Assembly: GCF_900172375.1 (NCBI RefSeq)
Contig: NZ_FWFS01000009.1
Coordinates: forward strand, 150,168 to 214,167
Direction of reading: 5' to 3'
DNA: 64,000 nt
Source of the DNA: Aquimixticola soesokkakensis
Lineage (GTDB): Bacteria > Pseudomonadota > Alphaproteobacteria > Rhodobacterales > Rhodobacteraceae
The notes under the pieces are model-generated. The model searched no databases, was not told the DNA's origin, and saw only the letters and a program-made list of their open reading frames with translations. The position numbers and the translations under genes were made by a program. How positions within the stretch are numbered: position 1 is the first letter of the stretch; the number at the start of each line of letters is the position of its first letter. Below are positions 1 through 9,491 of the stretch, one piece after another.

Positions 1-111
1 TTTCTTTGTGAAAGGATGCAGGAGAGGCCAAAGGTTCGTGAGTGAACAAGGCCGCTTTTTGGTCGGGGACTCTTCCCCGCGCATCCGTGAAGACACGAAG
101 AAGGGTGCCGC

Positions 112-795
112 ATGCGACACACGGAAGTTGCCGATCTCGACCGCTTTAAAACCGGTGAAATGACCATCCGCCCGGGGCGTCCCTTCATGCATGAAGGCGT
201 GGGGCAGGGCGGTCTGTTTCGCCTGCAGTCGGGCATGGGGCTGCAATCGGTCAACCTGCCGGACGGGCGCCGACAGGTGACCTGCATGTTGGTGCCTGAC
301 GATGTGATCGGGATTGAGGACGGGTTCCTCGATACGGTGTCGCGCACCGCCGAAGCCACCACAGAGCTGCGCCTGAGCGTCTACGACAAGCGTGGATTCC
401 TGACGCATTTGTGCGAAAATCCCAAACGCGCCACGACGCTCGTCCGCCTGCTTTCGCTGTCCGAGCGCCGCGCGACGGATCAAATGGTCACCCTGGGCCA
501 GCGCGGGGCGGCAGAGTCGATCTGCTGGGCCGTGTACCGCTTTTATCGTCGCCTTGATGCGATCTCGATGACGCATCCCTTTGGCGAGGGGGGCGTCAGT
601 TTCCCCTTTCCCTACCGCCAACGTGATCTGGCGGATGCTTTGGGGCTGTCGCTAGTGCACACCAACAAGACCCTGGCACGGCTGCGCGATCTTGATCTCG
701 TGCATTGGCGCGGGGACCGTATCGAGGTCGCCGCGGTCACGCGACTGCGCACCCACGCAGGGATTCCCGATCGCGAGGACGATGCCTTCGATTGA
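112..795 (+). CDS. Crp/Fnr-family transcriptional regulator
   Basis: A 227-residue protein with the layout of Crp/Fnr regulators: an N-terminal cyclic-nucleotide-binding-like beta barrel (about residues 15-105), a dimerisation helix and a C-terminal winged helix-turn-helix. The recognition part reads YRQRDLADALGLSLVHTNKT around residues 166-185, close to the Crp/Fnr signature. There is no N-terminal cysteine cluster, so it is not an Fe-S Fnr; the ligand cannot be told. The start is ATG with a purine-rich GAAGAAGGG about 6 bases upstream. It stands alone upstream of clpP and has its own terminator. Many such single genes in Rhodobacterales have no known target. Confidence 0.85.
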   Translation: MRHTEVADLDRFKTGEMTIRPGRPFMHEGVGQGGLFRLQSGMGLQSVNLPDGRRQVTCMLVPDDVIGIEDGFLDTVSRTAEATTELRLSVYDKRGFLTHLCENPKRATTLVRLLSLSERRATDQMVTLGQRGAAESICWAVYRFYRRLDAISMTHPFGEGGVSFPFPYRQRDLADALGLSLVHTNKTLARLRDLDLVHWRGDRIEVAAVTRLRTHAGIPDREDDAFD

Positions 796-853
796 GGCGG
801 CACCGGCCAAAGCCCCCCGTTTCAACCGGGGGAAATGCGCACCGGACGGCGCT

Positions 854-893
854 TGGCGGTGGGGGAAGAAAAAATCTTCCGCCGCCGTTTTTT
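854..893 (+). terminator. Intrinsic terminator of the Crp/Fnr gene
   Basis: GGCGG and GGAAGA arms pair with TCTTCC and CCGCC around an A-rich loop, followed by GTTTTTT. It lies about 60 bases after the stop codon. The remaining 310 bases before clpP show no ORF or clear motif apart from an A/T-rich stretch near 1030-1065 that could be the clpP promoter. Confidence 0.85.
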
Positions 894-1203
894 AATCTTT
901 CGCATAGGTTTTGCCGTTAGCCTGACACGCAGATGGTCGCGAAATCACCGGTTTTGAGGGTGTTTGGGGGCTTAGGGGCGCGGATTTTGCCGATTTTGGT
1001 GCCGTTTGTGTCATTTTGACTGCTGTTTAGACGGCCTTAACCAGAGATAGATAAAATTGAAAATACATGCCCACGTCTTGCAGGGAGTCACGCCGCTTAC
1101 TAAGACTCATGGAAGGCCCAAACGCGCGCCCTCGCCCCCAAGGCGGGACAGGGGCAAACTTGGCGCAAACCTTTGAAACGTACAGCTTGAGGCGGCACAC
1201 GAT

Positions 1204-1830
1204 ATGAAAGACCCGATGGACACCTATATGAACACCCTTGTGCCGATGGTGGTCGAACAGACCAGCCGTGGCGAGCGGGCGTTCGACATTTTCTCGCGGC
1301 TCCTCAAAGAGCGGATCATTTTCCTGAACGGCCCCGTGCACGATGGCATGTCCTCGCTGATCTGCGCGCAGCTTTTGTTCCTTGAGGCGGAAAACCCCTC
1401 CAAGGAAATTTCCATGTACATCAACTCGCCCGGCGGTGTCGTGACCAGTGGCCTGTCGATCTACGACACGATGCAATACATCCGTCCTAAAGTGTCGACG
1501 CTGGTGATGGGGCAGGCGGCCTCGATGGGCTCCTTGCTGCTGACCGCAGGTGAAAAAGGCATGCGCTTCTCGCTGCCCAACTCGCGCGTCATGGTCCACC
1601 AGCCCTCCGGCGGCTATCAGGGGCAGGCAACCGACATCATGATCCACGCGCAAGAGACCCAAAAGCTCAAGGACCGCTTGAACCAGATCTACGAAAAACA
1701 CACCGGCCGCCCGCTTGAGGAAATCGTGAACGCCTTGGAACGTGACAACTTCATGTCGCCCCAGGATGCAAAAGACTTCGGTCTGATCGACGAAATCGTC
1801 GAACAGCGCGCCGTCCCCGACGCCGGTTAA
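1204..1830 (+). CDS. clpP: ATP-dependent Clp protease proteolytic subunit ClpP
   Basis: Serine peptidase of the S14 family that forms the 14-mer proteolytic chamber used by ClpX and ClpA. The catalytic triad is visible: Ser107 in GQAASMGS, His132 in MVHQP and Asp181 in [11 protein letters not shown]. The 208-residue length is normal and there is no long propeptide. The gene order clpP-clpX (275 bases apart) is the usual one. Each gene seems to have its own end, since a strong terminator lies between them, so clpX probably has its own promoter as well. Confidence 0.97.
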   Translation: MKDPMDTYMNTLVPMVVEQTSRGERAFDIFSRLLKERIIFLNGPVHDGMSSLICAQLLFLEAENPSKEISMYINSPGGVVTSGLSIYDTMQYIRPKVSTLVMGQAASMGSLLLTAGEKGMRFSLPNSRVMVHQPSGGYQGQATDIMIHAQETQKLKDRLNQIYEKHTGRPLEEIVNALERDNFMSPQDAKDFGLIDEIVEQRAVPDAG

Positions 1831-1849
1831 GGCAGGGGAAAAACAACCC

Positions 1850-1889
1850 GCCACCGCCCGCCCCGACGCAAGCGGGCGGTGGCAATTTT
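1850..1889 (+). terminator. Intrinsic terminator after clpP
   Basis: A 12-bp GC stem, GCCACCGCCCGC with GCGGGCGGTGGC, encloses a 10-base loop and is followed by AATTTT. It lies 20 bases after the clpP stop and should reduce read-through into clpX. The following 200 bases to clpX contain no supported gene. Confidence 0.75.
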
Positions 1890-2105
1890 GGCGTTGTACC
1901 TGCTGGGGGGCTGTCCTACAGTTTGGCGCATGGCCAGTTAGGGCGCTGGTGCCTTGCAGCGTGCCGGCCTGCTGATTGCTCCGATCCGGGGGCGGTCGTG
2001 CAGGGAAGGCAATGCGGGGAGGATGCCGCTTTTGCGGCCCTTAGGTGACGAAGCGCGGCAGGACCGCCGCGCGCAATATGCGGAGCAACGCTCCAGGGGA
2101 AGACG

Positions 2106-3371
2106 ATGGCGAACTCATCAAGTGGCGATAGCAAAAACACGCTTTACTGCTCTTTCTGCGGTAAAAGTCAGCATGAGGTCCGCAAGCTGATCGCCGGGCC
2201 GACCGTATTCATCTGTGATGAATGCGTCGAACTCTGCATGGATATCATCCGCGAGGAGACCAAGACAAACGGTCTCAAGGCCGCCGAAGGTGTGCCGACC
2301 CCGCTCGATATCTGCAAGGTCCTCGACGACTATGTGATCGGTCAGGCGAAAGCCAAACGCGTGCTCTCGGTTGCGGTTCACAACCACTACAAACGGCTCA
2401 ATCACGCCCAGAAATCGGGCGGTGATATCGAACTGGCGAAATCCAACATTCTGCTGATCGGCCCGACCGGTTGCGGCAAGACCCTGCTCGCGCAGACCCT
2501 TGCGCGCATTCTTGACGTGCCCTTCACCATGGCGGACGCGACCACACTCACTGAAGCGGGCTATGTGGGGGAGGATGTCGAAAACATCATCCTCAAACTG
2601 CTGCAAGCCTCGGAATATAACGTGGAACGTGCGCAGCGCGGCATCGTCTATATCGACGAAGTCGACAAGATTACCCGCAAATCCGACAACCCTTCGATCA
2701 CCCGCGACGTGTCGGGGGAAGGTGTCCAGCAAGCCCTGCTCAAAATCATGGAGGGCACCGTGGCCTCCGTGCCGCCCCAGGGCGGGCGCAAGCATCCCCA
2801 ACAGGAATTCCTGCAAGTCGACACCACCAACATCCTGTTCATCTGCGGCGGTGCCTTTGCGGGCCTCGACCGGATTATCGCACAGCGCAACAAAGGCTCG
2901 GCCATGGGCTTTGGCGCGGATGTGAAAGACAACGAACAGCAGGGCGTGGGCGAATTGTTCCAACAGCTCGAACCCGAAGATCTGCTGAAATTCGGCCTTA
3001 TCCCCGAATTTGTCGGGCGTTTGCCGGTGCTCGCAACGCTGGAAGACCTCGATGAGGACGCGCTTGTCACCATCCTGACCCAGCCCAAAAACGCGCTGGT
3101 CAAACAATACCAACGCCTGTTCGAGCTTGAACAAACCCAGTTGACCTTCACCGAGGATGCGCTGACCTCGATTGCCAAACGTGCAATCGAACGTAAAACT
3201 GGTGCGCGCGGCCTGCGCTCGATCCTTGAGGATATCCTGCTCGACACGATGTTCGAATTGCCCGGTCAGGACACGGTTGTCGAAGTCGTTGTGAACGACG
3301 AGGCGGTGACCGCCGCGGCCAAGCCGCTGATGATCTACGCTGACGACAAGGAAGAAGCGACAGCAGGCTGA
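2106..3371 (+). CDS. clpX: ATP-dependent Clp protease ATP-binding subunit ClpX
   Basis: AAA+ unfoldase that recognises tagged proteins and feeds them to ClpP. The N-terminal zinc-binding domain has Cys15, Cys18, Cys37 and Cys40. Walker A is GPTGCGKT at residues 119-126 and Walker B is VYIDEVDKI near 181-189. The C-terminal small domain contains [14 protein letters not shown]. The length of 421 residues is typical. The start ATG follows a purine-rich GGGGAAGACG. A perfect terminator palindrome follows the gene. Confidence 0.98.
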   Translation: MANSSSGDSKNTLYCSFCGKSQHEVRKLIAGPTVFICDECVELCMDIIREETKTNGLKAAEGVPTPLDICKVLDDYVIGQAKAKRVLSVAVHNHYKRLNHAQKSGGDIELAKSNILLIGPTGCGKTLLAQTLARILDVPFTMADATTLTEAGYVGEDVENIILKLLQASEYNVERAQRGIVYIDEVDKITRKSDNPSITRDVSGEGVQQALLKIMEGTVASVPPQGGRKHPQQEFLQVDTTNILFICGGAFAGLDRIIAQRNKGSAMGFGADVKDNEQQGVGELFQQLEPEDLLKFGLIPEFVGRLPVLATLEDLDEDALVTILTQPKNALVKQYQRLFELEQTQLTFTEDALTSIAKRAIERKTGARGLRSILEDILLDTMFELPGQDTVVEVVVNDEAVTAAAKPLMIYADDKEEATAG

Positions 3372-3381
3372 ACACAGTGAT

Positions 3382-3412
3382 AAAGATGCGCCCCGCGGGG
3401 CGCATCTTTTCT
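3382..3412 (+). terminator. Intrinsic terminator after clpX
   Basis: Perfect palindrome in which AAAGATGCGCCCC is mirrored by GGGGCGCATCTTT around a central GC, followed by TTTTCTTT. It sits 11 bases after the stop codon, and a T tract on one side and an A tract on the other could make it bidirectional. Confidence 0.9.
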
Positions 3413-3439
3413 TTCAAAAGGGGCAAAGCGCCTGCGCTC

Positions 3440-3467
3440 TGGCTTCTTTCGGACCCAAATACCCGAT
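3440..3467 (-). repeat. Degenerate copy of a dispersed intergenic repeat
   Basis: TGGCTTCTTTCGGA, then ACCC in place of TAAA, then AAATACCCGAT. It matches the better copies at 10754, 28624 and 33536 except in the centre. It lies in the clpX/NDUFA12 spacer just after a terminator. The minus strand carries the GGGTATTT...CCGAAAGAAG orientation. Function unknown. Confidence 0.6.
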
Positions 3468-3596
3468 CAGGCCGCTCACAGGTCGGCGCGGTGGCAAGGT
3501 CGAAAACCCGCTCGTCACGCGCCTTGTTCACGCATCCCTCTGGACCTTGGCGCGGCTTTGGGTCATACGGGAAACGACGACATTCGGAGGCACTCG

Positions 3597-3980
3597 ATGA
3601 GCATTCTCAACACGGTTTTGCGCGCCTTGACCTGGTACAACGGTCAAAGCATCGGCACCCAGCTATTCACCGCACGCAACGGCGTCAAAGTCGGTGAAGA
3701 TGTAGAGGGCAACGTGTTCTACACCTCCAAGGATGGCAAGAAGCGCTGGGTGATTTACAACGGCGAAAGCGAAGCAACCCGCGTCTCGCCCGATTGGCAC
3801 GGCTGGCTGCATCACACCTTTGATGACGCGCCCGCCACGACGCCACTTGTGCATAAAACATGGGAAAAGCCCCACCACGAGAACCTGACCGGCACGCCGC
3901 TTGCCTATGCGCCCGCGGGGTCGATCCGGCGCGATCAACCCGCGCCGCGCGCCGATTACGAAGCCTGGCAGCCCGAGTAA
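3597..3980 (+). CDS. NADH:ubiquinone oxidoreductase NDUFA12 family protein
   Basis: 127-residue homologue of the mitochondrial complex I accessory subunit NDUFA12 (B17.2), found in alphaproteobacteria as a supernumerary complex I subunit. The family core is clear: [30 protein letters not shown] and [11 protein letters not shown], followed by a proline-rich tail. The chosen ATG at 3597 has CGGAGG 6 bases upstream; an in-frame extension to 3558 lacks a ribosome-binding site. The main nuo operon is not here, as is usual for this gene. It is followed closely by mlaD and the DUF2155 gene. Confidence 0.93.
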   Translation: MSILNTVLRALTWYNGQSIGTQLFTARNGVKVGEDVEGNVFYTSKDGKKRWVIYNGESEATRVSPDWHGWLHHTFDDAPATTPLVHKTWEKPHHENLTGTPLAYAPAGSIRRDQPAPRADYEAWQPE

Positions 3981-4038
3981 ACACCGCAAGCGTAGAGGCC
4001 GCAGTCAGGGGACACTGGCCCGGCAAAAGGGGTGTTCC

Positions 4039-4488
4039 ATGTCCGAAAATACCACTGAAGTCATTGTCGGCACGGGTGTTTTGCTGCTGGCGGCCGGGTT
4101 TTTGGCCTATGCGGGGCAGATCGGTGGATGGCGGGGTCCGGGCGGTGACAGCTACACCATCACCGCCTCGTTTCGCTCTGCGGATGGCGTGTCTGTCGGC
4201 TCGGATGTGCGCATCGCCGGAGTGCGGGTAGGCACCGTCAGCGATCTCACGCTTGATCCTGCCACGTTTCGCGCGCAAACGACGCTGACGCTGGACCGCG
4301 CGGTTGTCCTTGCGGATGATACGGCGGCGATTATTGCCTCCGAAGGGCTGTTGGGTGGAAATTTTGTCGAATTGCTGCCAGGCGGCGGGGTCTTCGACCT
4401 CGAAGCGGGCGCTGAAATCGTTGATACCCAAGGGGCTGTCAGCTTGATGAATCTGCTGCTCAAATATGTCACGGGAACGGGCCAATGA
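4039..4488 (+). CDS. mlaD: MlaD-like MCE-domain phospholipid transport protein
   Basis: 149 residues with one N-terminal membrane helix (about residues 8-25) and one MCE/MlaD domain, including FRSADGVSVGSDVRIAGVRV and GLLGGNFVELLPGG. MlaD forms the periplasmic lipid-binding hexamer of the Mla system that keeps outer-membrane lipid asymmetry. The ATG at 4039 is preferred because the upstream extension is arginine-rich and lacks a signal anchor. Its stop overlaps the next start (ATGA at 4485-4488), so the two genes are probably translationally coupled. MlaE and MlaF are not in the window. Confidence 0.9.
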   Translation: MSENTTEVIVGTGVLLLAAGFLAYAGQIGGWRGPGGDSYTITASFRSADGVSVGSDVRIAGVRVGTVSDLTLDPATFRAQTTLTLDRAVVLADDTAAIIASEGLLGGNFVELLPGGGVFDLEAGAEIVDTQGAVSLMNLLLKYVTGTGQ

Positions 4489-5018
4489 GATTTGTGAACC
4501 CCCTTTGCGCCCTCGGGCTTGCCTGTGTGCTGAGCACCGCCGCGCAGGCGCAGGACACGGGCACCCTCGCGCCGTTCAACGGCAACCCCGGCGGCTTTGA
4601 CACGTCGGTCGGCAGTCTGGAAGATACCGAAGGCGCGCTGACGCTTGAGGAATTACAGCGTCTGCCCCAGGGGGGCGCGATGAGCGACCTTGAAGGCATC
4701 ACGACCGAGACCCAAGACAAAGTTGCCCGGGCCGCTGGGGCGCGTCTTCGGGCGCTCGACAAGCTGACCGGACGGGTCAGCGACCTCGATGTCAGCGCGG
4801 GGGGTACCGTGGATTTCGGGCGGCTCGCCGTCACGCTCGATCAGTGCCGCTATCCCGAAGGCAACCCCGCGGGCAACGCCTACGCCTATCTGCACATCGA
4901 AGCACAGGGCATGGAGACAGCGGCTTTTGACGGCTGGATGATCGCCTCGGCGCCCGCGCTGAACGCGATGGATCACCCGCGGTACGACGTCTGGGTTCTG
5001 AGCTGCAAAACCTCGTAA
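4485..5018 (+). CDS. DUF2155 periplasmic protein
   Basis: 177 residues. The N-terminus has a signal peptide ending near AQA-QDTG. The C-terminal half is the DUF2155 domain, with LDQCRYPEGNPAGNAYAYL, FDGWMIASAPALNAMDHPRY and WVLSCK; its two cysteines probably pair in the periplasm. The function of the family is unknown, but it recurs with mlaD and aat in Rhodobacterales, which hints at an envelope role (inference). The gene overlaps the 3' end of convergent aat by 46 bases. Confidence 0.9.
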   Translation: MRFVNPLCALGLACVLSTAAQAQDTGTLAPFNGNPGGFDTSVGSLEDTEGALTLEELQRLPQGGAMSDLEGITTETQDKVARAAGARLRALDKLTGRVSDLDVSAGGTVDFGRLAVTLDQCRYPEGNPAGNAYAYLHIEAQGMETAAFDGWMIASAPALNAMDHPRYDVWVLSCKTS

Positions 5019-5638
5019 AGTGACGGGGGCCTTGGCGCGAAATCCGCTGTAACGCCAAGTGCTACGCCAAGCTGTTTGCGATAGGTGGCCCGGCTTATTT
5101 CGATGGCGCCGAGCGACGCAAGATGGGGTGTCAGGAACTGCGTGTCAAACAGCGTAAATCCCCCCGCGCGCAGATGGGCGACCGTATAGGCGAGCGCGAC
5201 TTTCGAGGCATCGGTTTCGCGCGAGAACATGCTTTCGCCAAACCAGGCGCCTTGCAGGGCGACGCCGTAAGTCCCGCCCACCAAACGGTTTTCACGCCAG
5301 ACTTCGATGGAATGCGCATAGCCCATCTCGTGCAGCGCGCTGTAGAGCTCAAAGATTTCCGCATTGATCCAGGTTTGCGCACGATCCGCGCAGCCGCGCA
5401 GGGTTGCTGCAAAGTCATGGTTGATCCGGATGTCAAAGCGCTGTGATTTCAAGGTCTTGGCAAGGCTGCGCGAGATATGGAACCTGTCGAGATCGAACAC
5501 CCCGCGCTGGCGGGGATCAACCCAGAAGATTTCGGATTCCTCTTCGCTTTCGGCCATGGGAAACACGCCGCTGGCATAGGCATTCAGCAGCAGCTCGGGG
5601 GTAATGGCGGGCAAAAGCGCAGGTGTGATCGGGTCCAT
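4973..5638 (-). CDS. aat: Leucyl/phenylalanyl-tRNA-protein transferase
   Basis: Transfers Leu or Phe from its tRNA to proteins with N-terminal Arg or Lys, marking them for ClpS/ClpAP in the N-end rule. Family motifs are present: YASGVFPMAE, WVDPRQRGVFDLDRFHISRSL, YALHEMG-type and GGTYGVALQGAWFGESMFSR, then FDTQFLTPHL. The ATG at 5638 gives 221 residues; a TTG 36 bases upstream is possible but falls inside a terminator stem. The tail is antisense to the end of the DUF2155 gene. Confidence 0.95.
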   Translation of the reverse strand: MDPITPALLPAITPELLLNAYASGVFPMAESEEESEIFWVDPRQRGVFDLDRFHISRSLAKTLKSQRFDIRINHDFAATLRGCADRAQTWINAEIFELYSALHEMGYAHSIEVWRENRLVGGTYGVALQGAWFGESMFSRETDASKVALAYTVAHLRAGGFTLFDTQFLTPHLASLGAIEISRATYRKQLGVALGVTADFAPRPPSLYEVLQLRTQTSYRG

Positions 5639-5653
5639 AGCTTCAGGGGTACG

Positions 5654-5690
5654 CAAAGAAAAAGACCGCTGCAAGAGGGCAGCGGTCTTG
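5654..5690 (-). terminator. Intrinsic terminator of accB-accC
   Basis: On the minus strand AAGACCGCTGC pairs with GCAGCGGTCTT around a short loop, followed by TTTTCTTTG. It is 22 bases after the accC stop and directly upstream of the aat start, so aat probably has its own promoter or depends on read-through. Confidence 0.85.
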
Positions 5691-5712
5691 TCGGTCGTGA
5701 TAGGGGCTTGCG

Positions 5713-7059
5713 TCAGGCGAAAGTGCGTTCAAGCCATTTTTCCAGCCAGTGGATGTTGTAATCCCCGCTCTGGATGTCTTTTTCGCCCAGCAGCGCGTGA
5801 TGCAGCGGGATTGTCGTGTCGATCCCGTCGATGATCAACTCGCCAAGCGCACGGTTGAGCCGTGCGAGCGCCTCGTCGCGGTCGCGCCCGTGCACGATCA
5901 GCTTGCCGATCAGGCTGTCGTAATAGGGCGGGATCGAATAGCCGGCATAAAGCGCGCTATCCATCCGCACGCCGAGACCGCCGGGCGCGTGATACTGCGT
6001 GATCTTACCCGGGCAGGGCGAGAAATTGGGCAGTTTTTCCGCGTTGATCCGCACCTCGATGGCGTGACCGTTGATCACCAGATCCTCTTGGGTGAAGGAC
6101 AGGCCAAGGCCAGCCGCCACACGGATCTGTTCGCGCACAAGGTCCTGGCCGAAAATGGCTTCCGTCACGGGGTGTTCGACCTGCAGGCGGGTGTTCATTT
6201 CGATGAAATAGAACTCGCCGTCCTCATAGAGGAATTCGATCGTGCCCGCGCCGGAATAGCCCATTTTGGCAATGGCATTGGCGCAAATGTCGCCGATACG
6301 CTTGCGTTCCTGCGGGCTAATCGCGGGGCCGGGGGCCTCTTCGAAGACCTTCTGGTGACGCCGCTGCAGCGAACAGTCGCGTTCGCCCAGATGGACGCCG
6401 CCGCCTTTGCCATCGCCAAAGACCTGCACTTCTATGTGGCGGGGCCGCTGGAGATATTTCTCCATATAGACCTCGTCGTTGCCGAAAGCGGATTTGGCTT
6501 CCGAGCGCGCGGTGCGAAAAGCCGTTTCCAGCTCTTTGGCATTCTGGGCGACTTTCATGCCGCGCCCGCCACCACCGGCGGTGGCTTTGATGATGACCGG
6601 ATAGCCCATTTCTTCGGCCGCTTTCTGGGCGGATTCGAAATCGGGCACGCCGCCAGCCGATCCGGGCACACAAGGGATTCCCAGCGCTTCGGCGGTCAGT
6701 TTGGCGGTGATTTTATCGCCCATCTGGCGGATGTGCTCGGCGGAGGGGCCGATAAAGGTCAGCCCGTGGTCTTCGATGATCTGCACGAAGGCCGCGTTTT
6801 CCGAGAGGAACCCGTAGCCCGGATGGATCGCCTGCGCGCCGGTGATTTCACAGGCCGCGATGATCGCGGGAAAGGACAGATAGGACTGCGCCGAGGACGC
6901 AGGCCCGATGCACACAGCTTCATCGGCCATGCGCACATGCATCGCATCGGCATCGGCGGTGGAATGGACCGCAACCGACTGGATGCCCATTTCGCGACAG
7001 GCGCGGATGACGCGCAACGCGATTTCGCCACGGTTGGCGATCAGGATCTTGTCGAACAT
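5713..7059 (-). CDS. accC: Acetyl-CoA carboxylase biotin carboxylase subunit
   Basis: ATP-grasp enzyme that carboxylates the biotin of AccB using bicarbonate, the first step of fatty acid synthesis. The N-terminus [20 protein letters not shown], the glycine-rich loop [10 protein letters not shown], the biotin/ATP region [17 protein letters not shown] and the active-site [13 protein letters not shown] are all present. Starting at the ATG at 7059 gives 448 residues, the usual length; an in-frame GTG at 7071 would overlap the accB stop. Only 8 bases separate it from accB, so the two form an operon. Confidence 0.97.
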   Translation of the reverse strand: MFDKILIANRGEIALRVIRACREMGIQSVAVHSTADADAMHVRMADEAVCIGPASSAQSYLSFPAIIAACEITGAQAIHPGYGFLSENAAFVQIIEDHGLTFIGPSAEHIRQMGDKITAKLTAEALGIPCVPGSAGGVPDFESAQKAAEEMGYPVIIKATAGGGGRGMKVAQNAKELETAFRTARSEAKSAFGNDEVYMEKYLQRPRHIEVQVFGDGKGGGVHLGERDCSLQRRHQKVFEEAPGPAISPQERKRIGDICANAIAKMGYSGAGTIEFLYEDGEFYFIEMNTRLQVEHPVTEAIFGQDLVREQIRVAAGLGLSFTQEDLVINGHAIEVRINAEKLPNFSPCPGKITQYHAPGGLGVRMDSALYAGYSIPPYYDSLIGKLIVHGRDRDEALARLNRALGELIIDGIDTTIPLHHALLGEKDIQSGDYNIHWLEKWLERTFA

Positions 7060-7067
7060 TGCGGGCC

Positions 7068-7562
7068 TCACTCGATCACGACGAGCGGAGCGCCGAATTC
7101 CACAGGGGTGCCATCATCCACGAGGATGCGCTTGACCGTGCCGGAGGTGGGGGAGGGAATCTGGTTCATCGTTTTCATCGCCTCGATGATCAGCAGGGTC
7201 TGGCCCTTGGTCACCGTATCGCCGATTTTGATGAAGGCGGCTGCGCCGGGTTCTGCCGCAAGATAGGCCGTGCCAACCATGGGCGAGGTCACCGCATTGG
7301 GGTCTTCGGCGGGATCTGCGGGCGCGGCGGCTGCGAGCGGAGCAGCAGGGGCGGCTGCAGGGGCCGCCTGTGCCGGCGCGGGGGCTGCGGCGTAGTGAAC
7401 GGGGGCGGCGGCTTGCGGCTGCAAGCGGCTGACGCGCACGTTGAGGCTGTCGTCTTCGCCGTATTCGCGCATGACCTCGAGTTCGGTCAGATCGTTGGCT
7501 TTAAGCAATTCTGCAAGCGCCTGAATGAAGGCGACGTCGGATTCGTTGTTCTGTTTTGACAT
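7068..7562 (-). CDS. accB: Biotin carboxyl carrier protein of acetyl-CoA carboxylase
   Basis: 164 residues: a short N-terminal helical domain, an Ala/Pro linker (about 50-90) and a C-terminal biotinyl domain. The biotinylated lysine is Lys130 in [16 protein letters not shown] sits before the ATG. It lies immediately upstream of accC, as usual; accA and accD are not in the window. Confidence 0.96.
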   Translation of the reverse strand: MSKQNNESDVAFIQALAELLKANDLTELEVMREYGEDDSLNVRVSRLQPQAAAPVHYAAAPAPAQAAPAAAPAAPLAAAAPADPAEDPNAVTSPMVGTAYLAAEPGAAAFIKIGDTVTKGQTLLIIEAMKTMNQIPSPTSGTVKRILVDDGTPVEFGAPLVVIE

Positions 7563-7734
7563 AAGGGTCCTCGACCGTTCCTGCCGCCCGTCTATGCGGG
7601 CTATTTTTTCTGGCTGACCTGCTTATAGGGCAGGCTTGAGGCCATGAAAACCCGCCAAGTGACCTTGGAACTGGCGTGAACGGGCAGGGAGCGGCGGATT
7701 CTGTCGCCGATGTGATTGGATGTGAAATATTGTT

Positions 7735-8502
7735 TTAGCCGTCCTGCGGTGCGGCCTGTTGCTGCGAGGCCTGCGGCACTTGCGCGGGCATAGCGGGGGC
7801 GGTGCTGGTAGGGGCAGGGGCGTCCACGGGTGCCGTCTCGCCTTGTGCGCGGGGGGGCTGTGTGGTCCCCGACGCAGTTGGCGTCGTGAGCCCTGTCGTG
7901 GTTGCCGACTGGGCGGCGGTCGCGCTGGCCTGCAGCCTGCTGGCTTCCCTGTCCAGAGCCTGCGCCTCGGCTGTGGCTTTGGCCGCGTCCTTGGTGGCAA
8001 TGGCGGCGCTGTCGGCCTGGATTGCACGTTCGGATTCGATGCGCGCCAGAACGTTGCGCAGGTCGCTTTCCACCTCGAGGATCGAGGCCTGAAAGGCCGG
8101 TGTCGGGCCTGTTAACATGTCGGGATCGAAGCGTTCTGGGGGCGCGATGGCCTTGGCCATGGTGGACAGCGTGGCCGTTTCACCGTCAAGGCCGACAGTG
8201 CCACCGCGCGGCGTCAGGGCGCGCGGCGTCTGGCCAAGCGGCGTCTGGCCAAGCGGCGTGAGCGCGGTGCTATTTGTCGTCGCGCTGCCTGCGCGCAGCG
8301 TGTGTTTGGCCGCGACGCGCTGGCCGGTCAGATCACTGCCGTTGTGTTGACCGCCGCTTTCCCCGTGGCGCGCGGAGGTGCCGGCACCGCCGCTGCCCTG
8401 TGCGCCGCTGACGGCTGCGATGGCAAGTTTGGCCGCCTCTACAGGCTGGCGGAAGCTATTCGTTGTTTGACCAAGTGCAGACTGACTGAGTACGTCCAAC
8501 AT
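7735..8502 (-). CDS. Low-complexity Ala/Thr/Gln-rich protein of unknown function
   Basis: 255 residues, not recognised. The start is supported by AAGGAG 8 bases before the ATG, and a TATACT -10-like hexamer lies about 40 bases upstream on the minus strand. There is no signal peptide or membrane segment. Residues about 75-95 hold a TPLGQ repeat coded by a 15-base tandem duplication at 8225-8254. Residues 125-190 look helical and coiled-coil-like (FQASILEVESDLRNVLARIE). The last 60 residues are disordered and rich in P, A, T and Q. It could be a flagellar or envelope accessory protein, but nothing in the sequence proves that. Confidence 0.6.
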   Translation of the reverse strand: MLDVLSQSALGQTTNSFRQPVEAAKLAIAAVSGAQGSGGAGTSARHGESGGQHNGSDLTGQRVAAKHTLRAGSATTNSTALTPLGQTPLGQTPRALTPRGGTVGLDGETATLSTMAKAIAPPERFDPDMLTGPTPAFQASILEVESDLRNVLARIESERAIQADSAAIATKDAAKATAEAQALDREASRLQASATAAQSATTTGLTTPTASGTTQPPRAQGETAPVDAPAPTSTAPAMPAQVPQASQQQAAPQDG

Positions 8503-8596
8503 CGCCTTGCTCCTTTCCCCAAAGGAGCCCCCACGTTCATCCTAACGAGTATAGGGTAAAGACTGTCTTAAGAGAGAGGGGCAATCGAAAGCGTGG

Positions 8597-9232
8597 TTAA
8601 TGCGCGGCGGAGGCGATCTGCGGGCGCAGCATGGCGCGATACATATGGTTGAGGAATGTTGCGGCCTCTTCAAAACGCGCGGTGCCTTTGTCGGGCAGAA
8701 TTCCTTGGATCTGGGCGTCGAAATCGGCGTAATGCTGGGTGGTGGCCCAGATGGAAAAGATCAGATGATAGGGGTCAACGGGGGCCAATTTTCCTTGTGA
8801 AATCCAAGCGGTAATGACTTTTGCCTTTTCATCGACAAGGGTTTTCAGCTCGCCTTCGATCTGGTCCATGATATTGGGCGCGCCCTGCACGATTTCATTG
8901 GCAAACAGGCGGCTTTCGCGGGGAAATTCGCGCGCCATTTCCAGTTTGCGCAGCACATAGGCCAGAATTTCCTCGATGGGGTCGCCTTGGGCATCCATCT
9001 CGCGCAGCGGATCGAGCCAGGTTGTCATCAGCTCGGCAATCAGCGCGCGGTGAATGGCGACTTTGGAGGGGAAATAATACAACAGATTCGGCTTGGAGAG
9101 GCCTGCCTCGCTGGCGATCTGGTCCAATGTCGCCCCGCGAAACCCGTTTTGTGAAAAGACACCCAAGGCAGCATCCATGATGGTCTGGATATTCTTTTTC
9201 TGAATCCGCGTGCGGGGAGTGGGCAGGGGCAT
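8597..9232 (-). CDS. RutR-like TetR-family pyrimidine regulator
   Basis: 211 residues. The N-terminal TetR helix-turn-helix is clear: MDAALGVFSQNGFRGATLDQ, ASEAGLSKPNLLYYFPSK. The C-terminal domain matches the RutR type, with FANEIVQGAPNIMDQIEGEL and WATTQHYADFDAQI. RutR of Escherichia coli is released from DNA by uracil or thymine. This gene diverges from a pyrimidine-degrading operon, and a near-consensus RutR site lies in the shared 259-base spacer, so it most likely represses that operon and perhaps itself. Confidence 0.9.
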   Translation of the reverse strand: MPLPTPRTRIQKKNIQTIMDAALGVFSQNGFRGATLDQIASEAGLSKPNLLYYFPSKVAIHRALIAELMTTWLDPLREMDAQGDPIEEILAYVLRKLEMAREFPRESRLFANEIVQGAPNIMDQIEGELKTLVDEKAKVITAWISQGKLAPVDPYHLIFSIWATTQHYADFDAQIQGILPDKGTARFEEAATFLNHMYRAMLRPQIASAAH

Positions 9233-9394
9233 TTGTCTGTGTCGTCCTTAAGGATTGGGCGTTTTCCCCTATGATTGCCTAAAAATGCGTCGCATCAACA
9301 GGGGAAGCGTCAAAAAATGCTGAAAAACCGGCTTTGCCAAGAATTGAGGCAGTTCCCCCTTGTTGACCTGAGATGATTGCTTGTTAGCGTGTTC

Positions 9395-9410
9395 CTGACC
9401 AATTGGTCAA
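9395..9410. promoter_or_regulatory. RutR operator
   Basis: CTGACCAATTGGTCAA contains the perfect palindrome TGACCAATTGGTCA and differs in one base from the E. coli RutR consensus TTGACCAnnTGGTCAA. It is 82 bases before the amidohydrolase start and 163 bases from the RutR-like gene. Confidence 0.85.
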
Positions 9411-9491
9411 ACCTGAGCGCCGCTTTGCGCGGAGCGCTTGGGGGCGATGCGCAAGACGGCAGGGGATGCCGCGATACAAAAAGGACAGGCT

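Noticed and set aside
2118..3134. Long minus-strand ORF over clpX (338 codons)
   Set aside because: Shadow frame of GC-rich clpX; no ribosome-binding site and His/Phe/Arg-rich nonsense protein.
5749..7266. 505-codon plus-strand ORF over accC and accB
   Set aside because: Antisense shadow of two certain genes.
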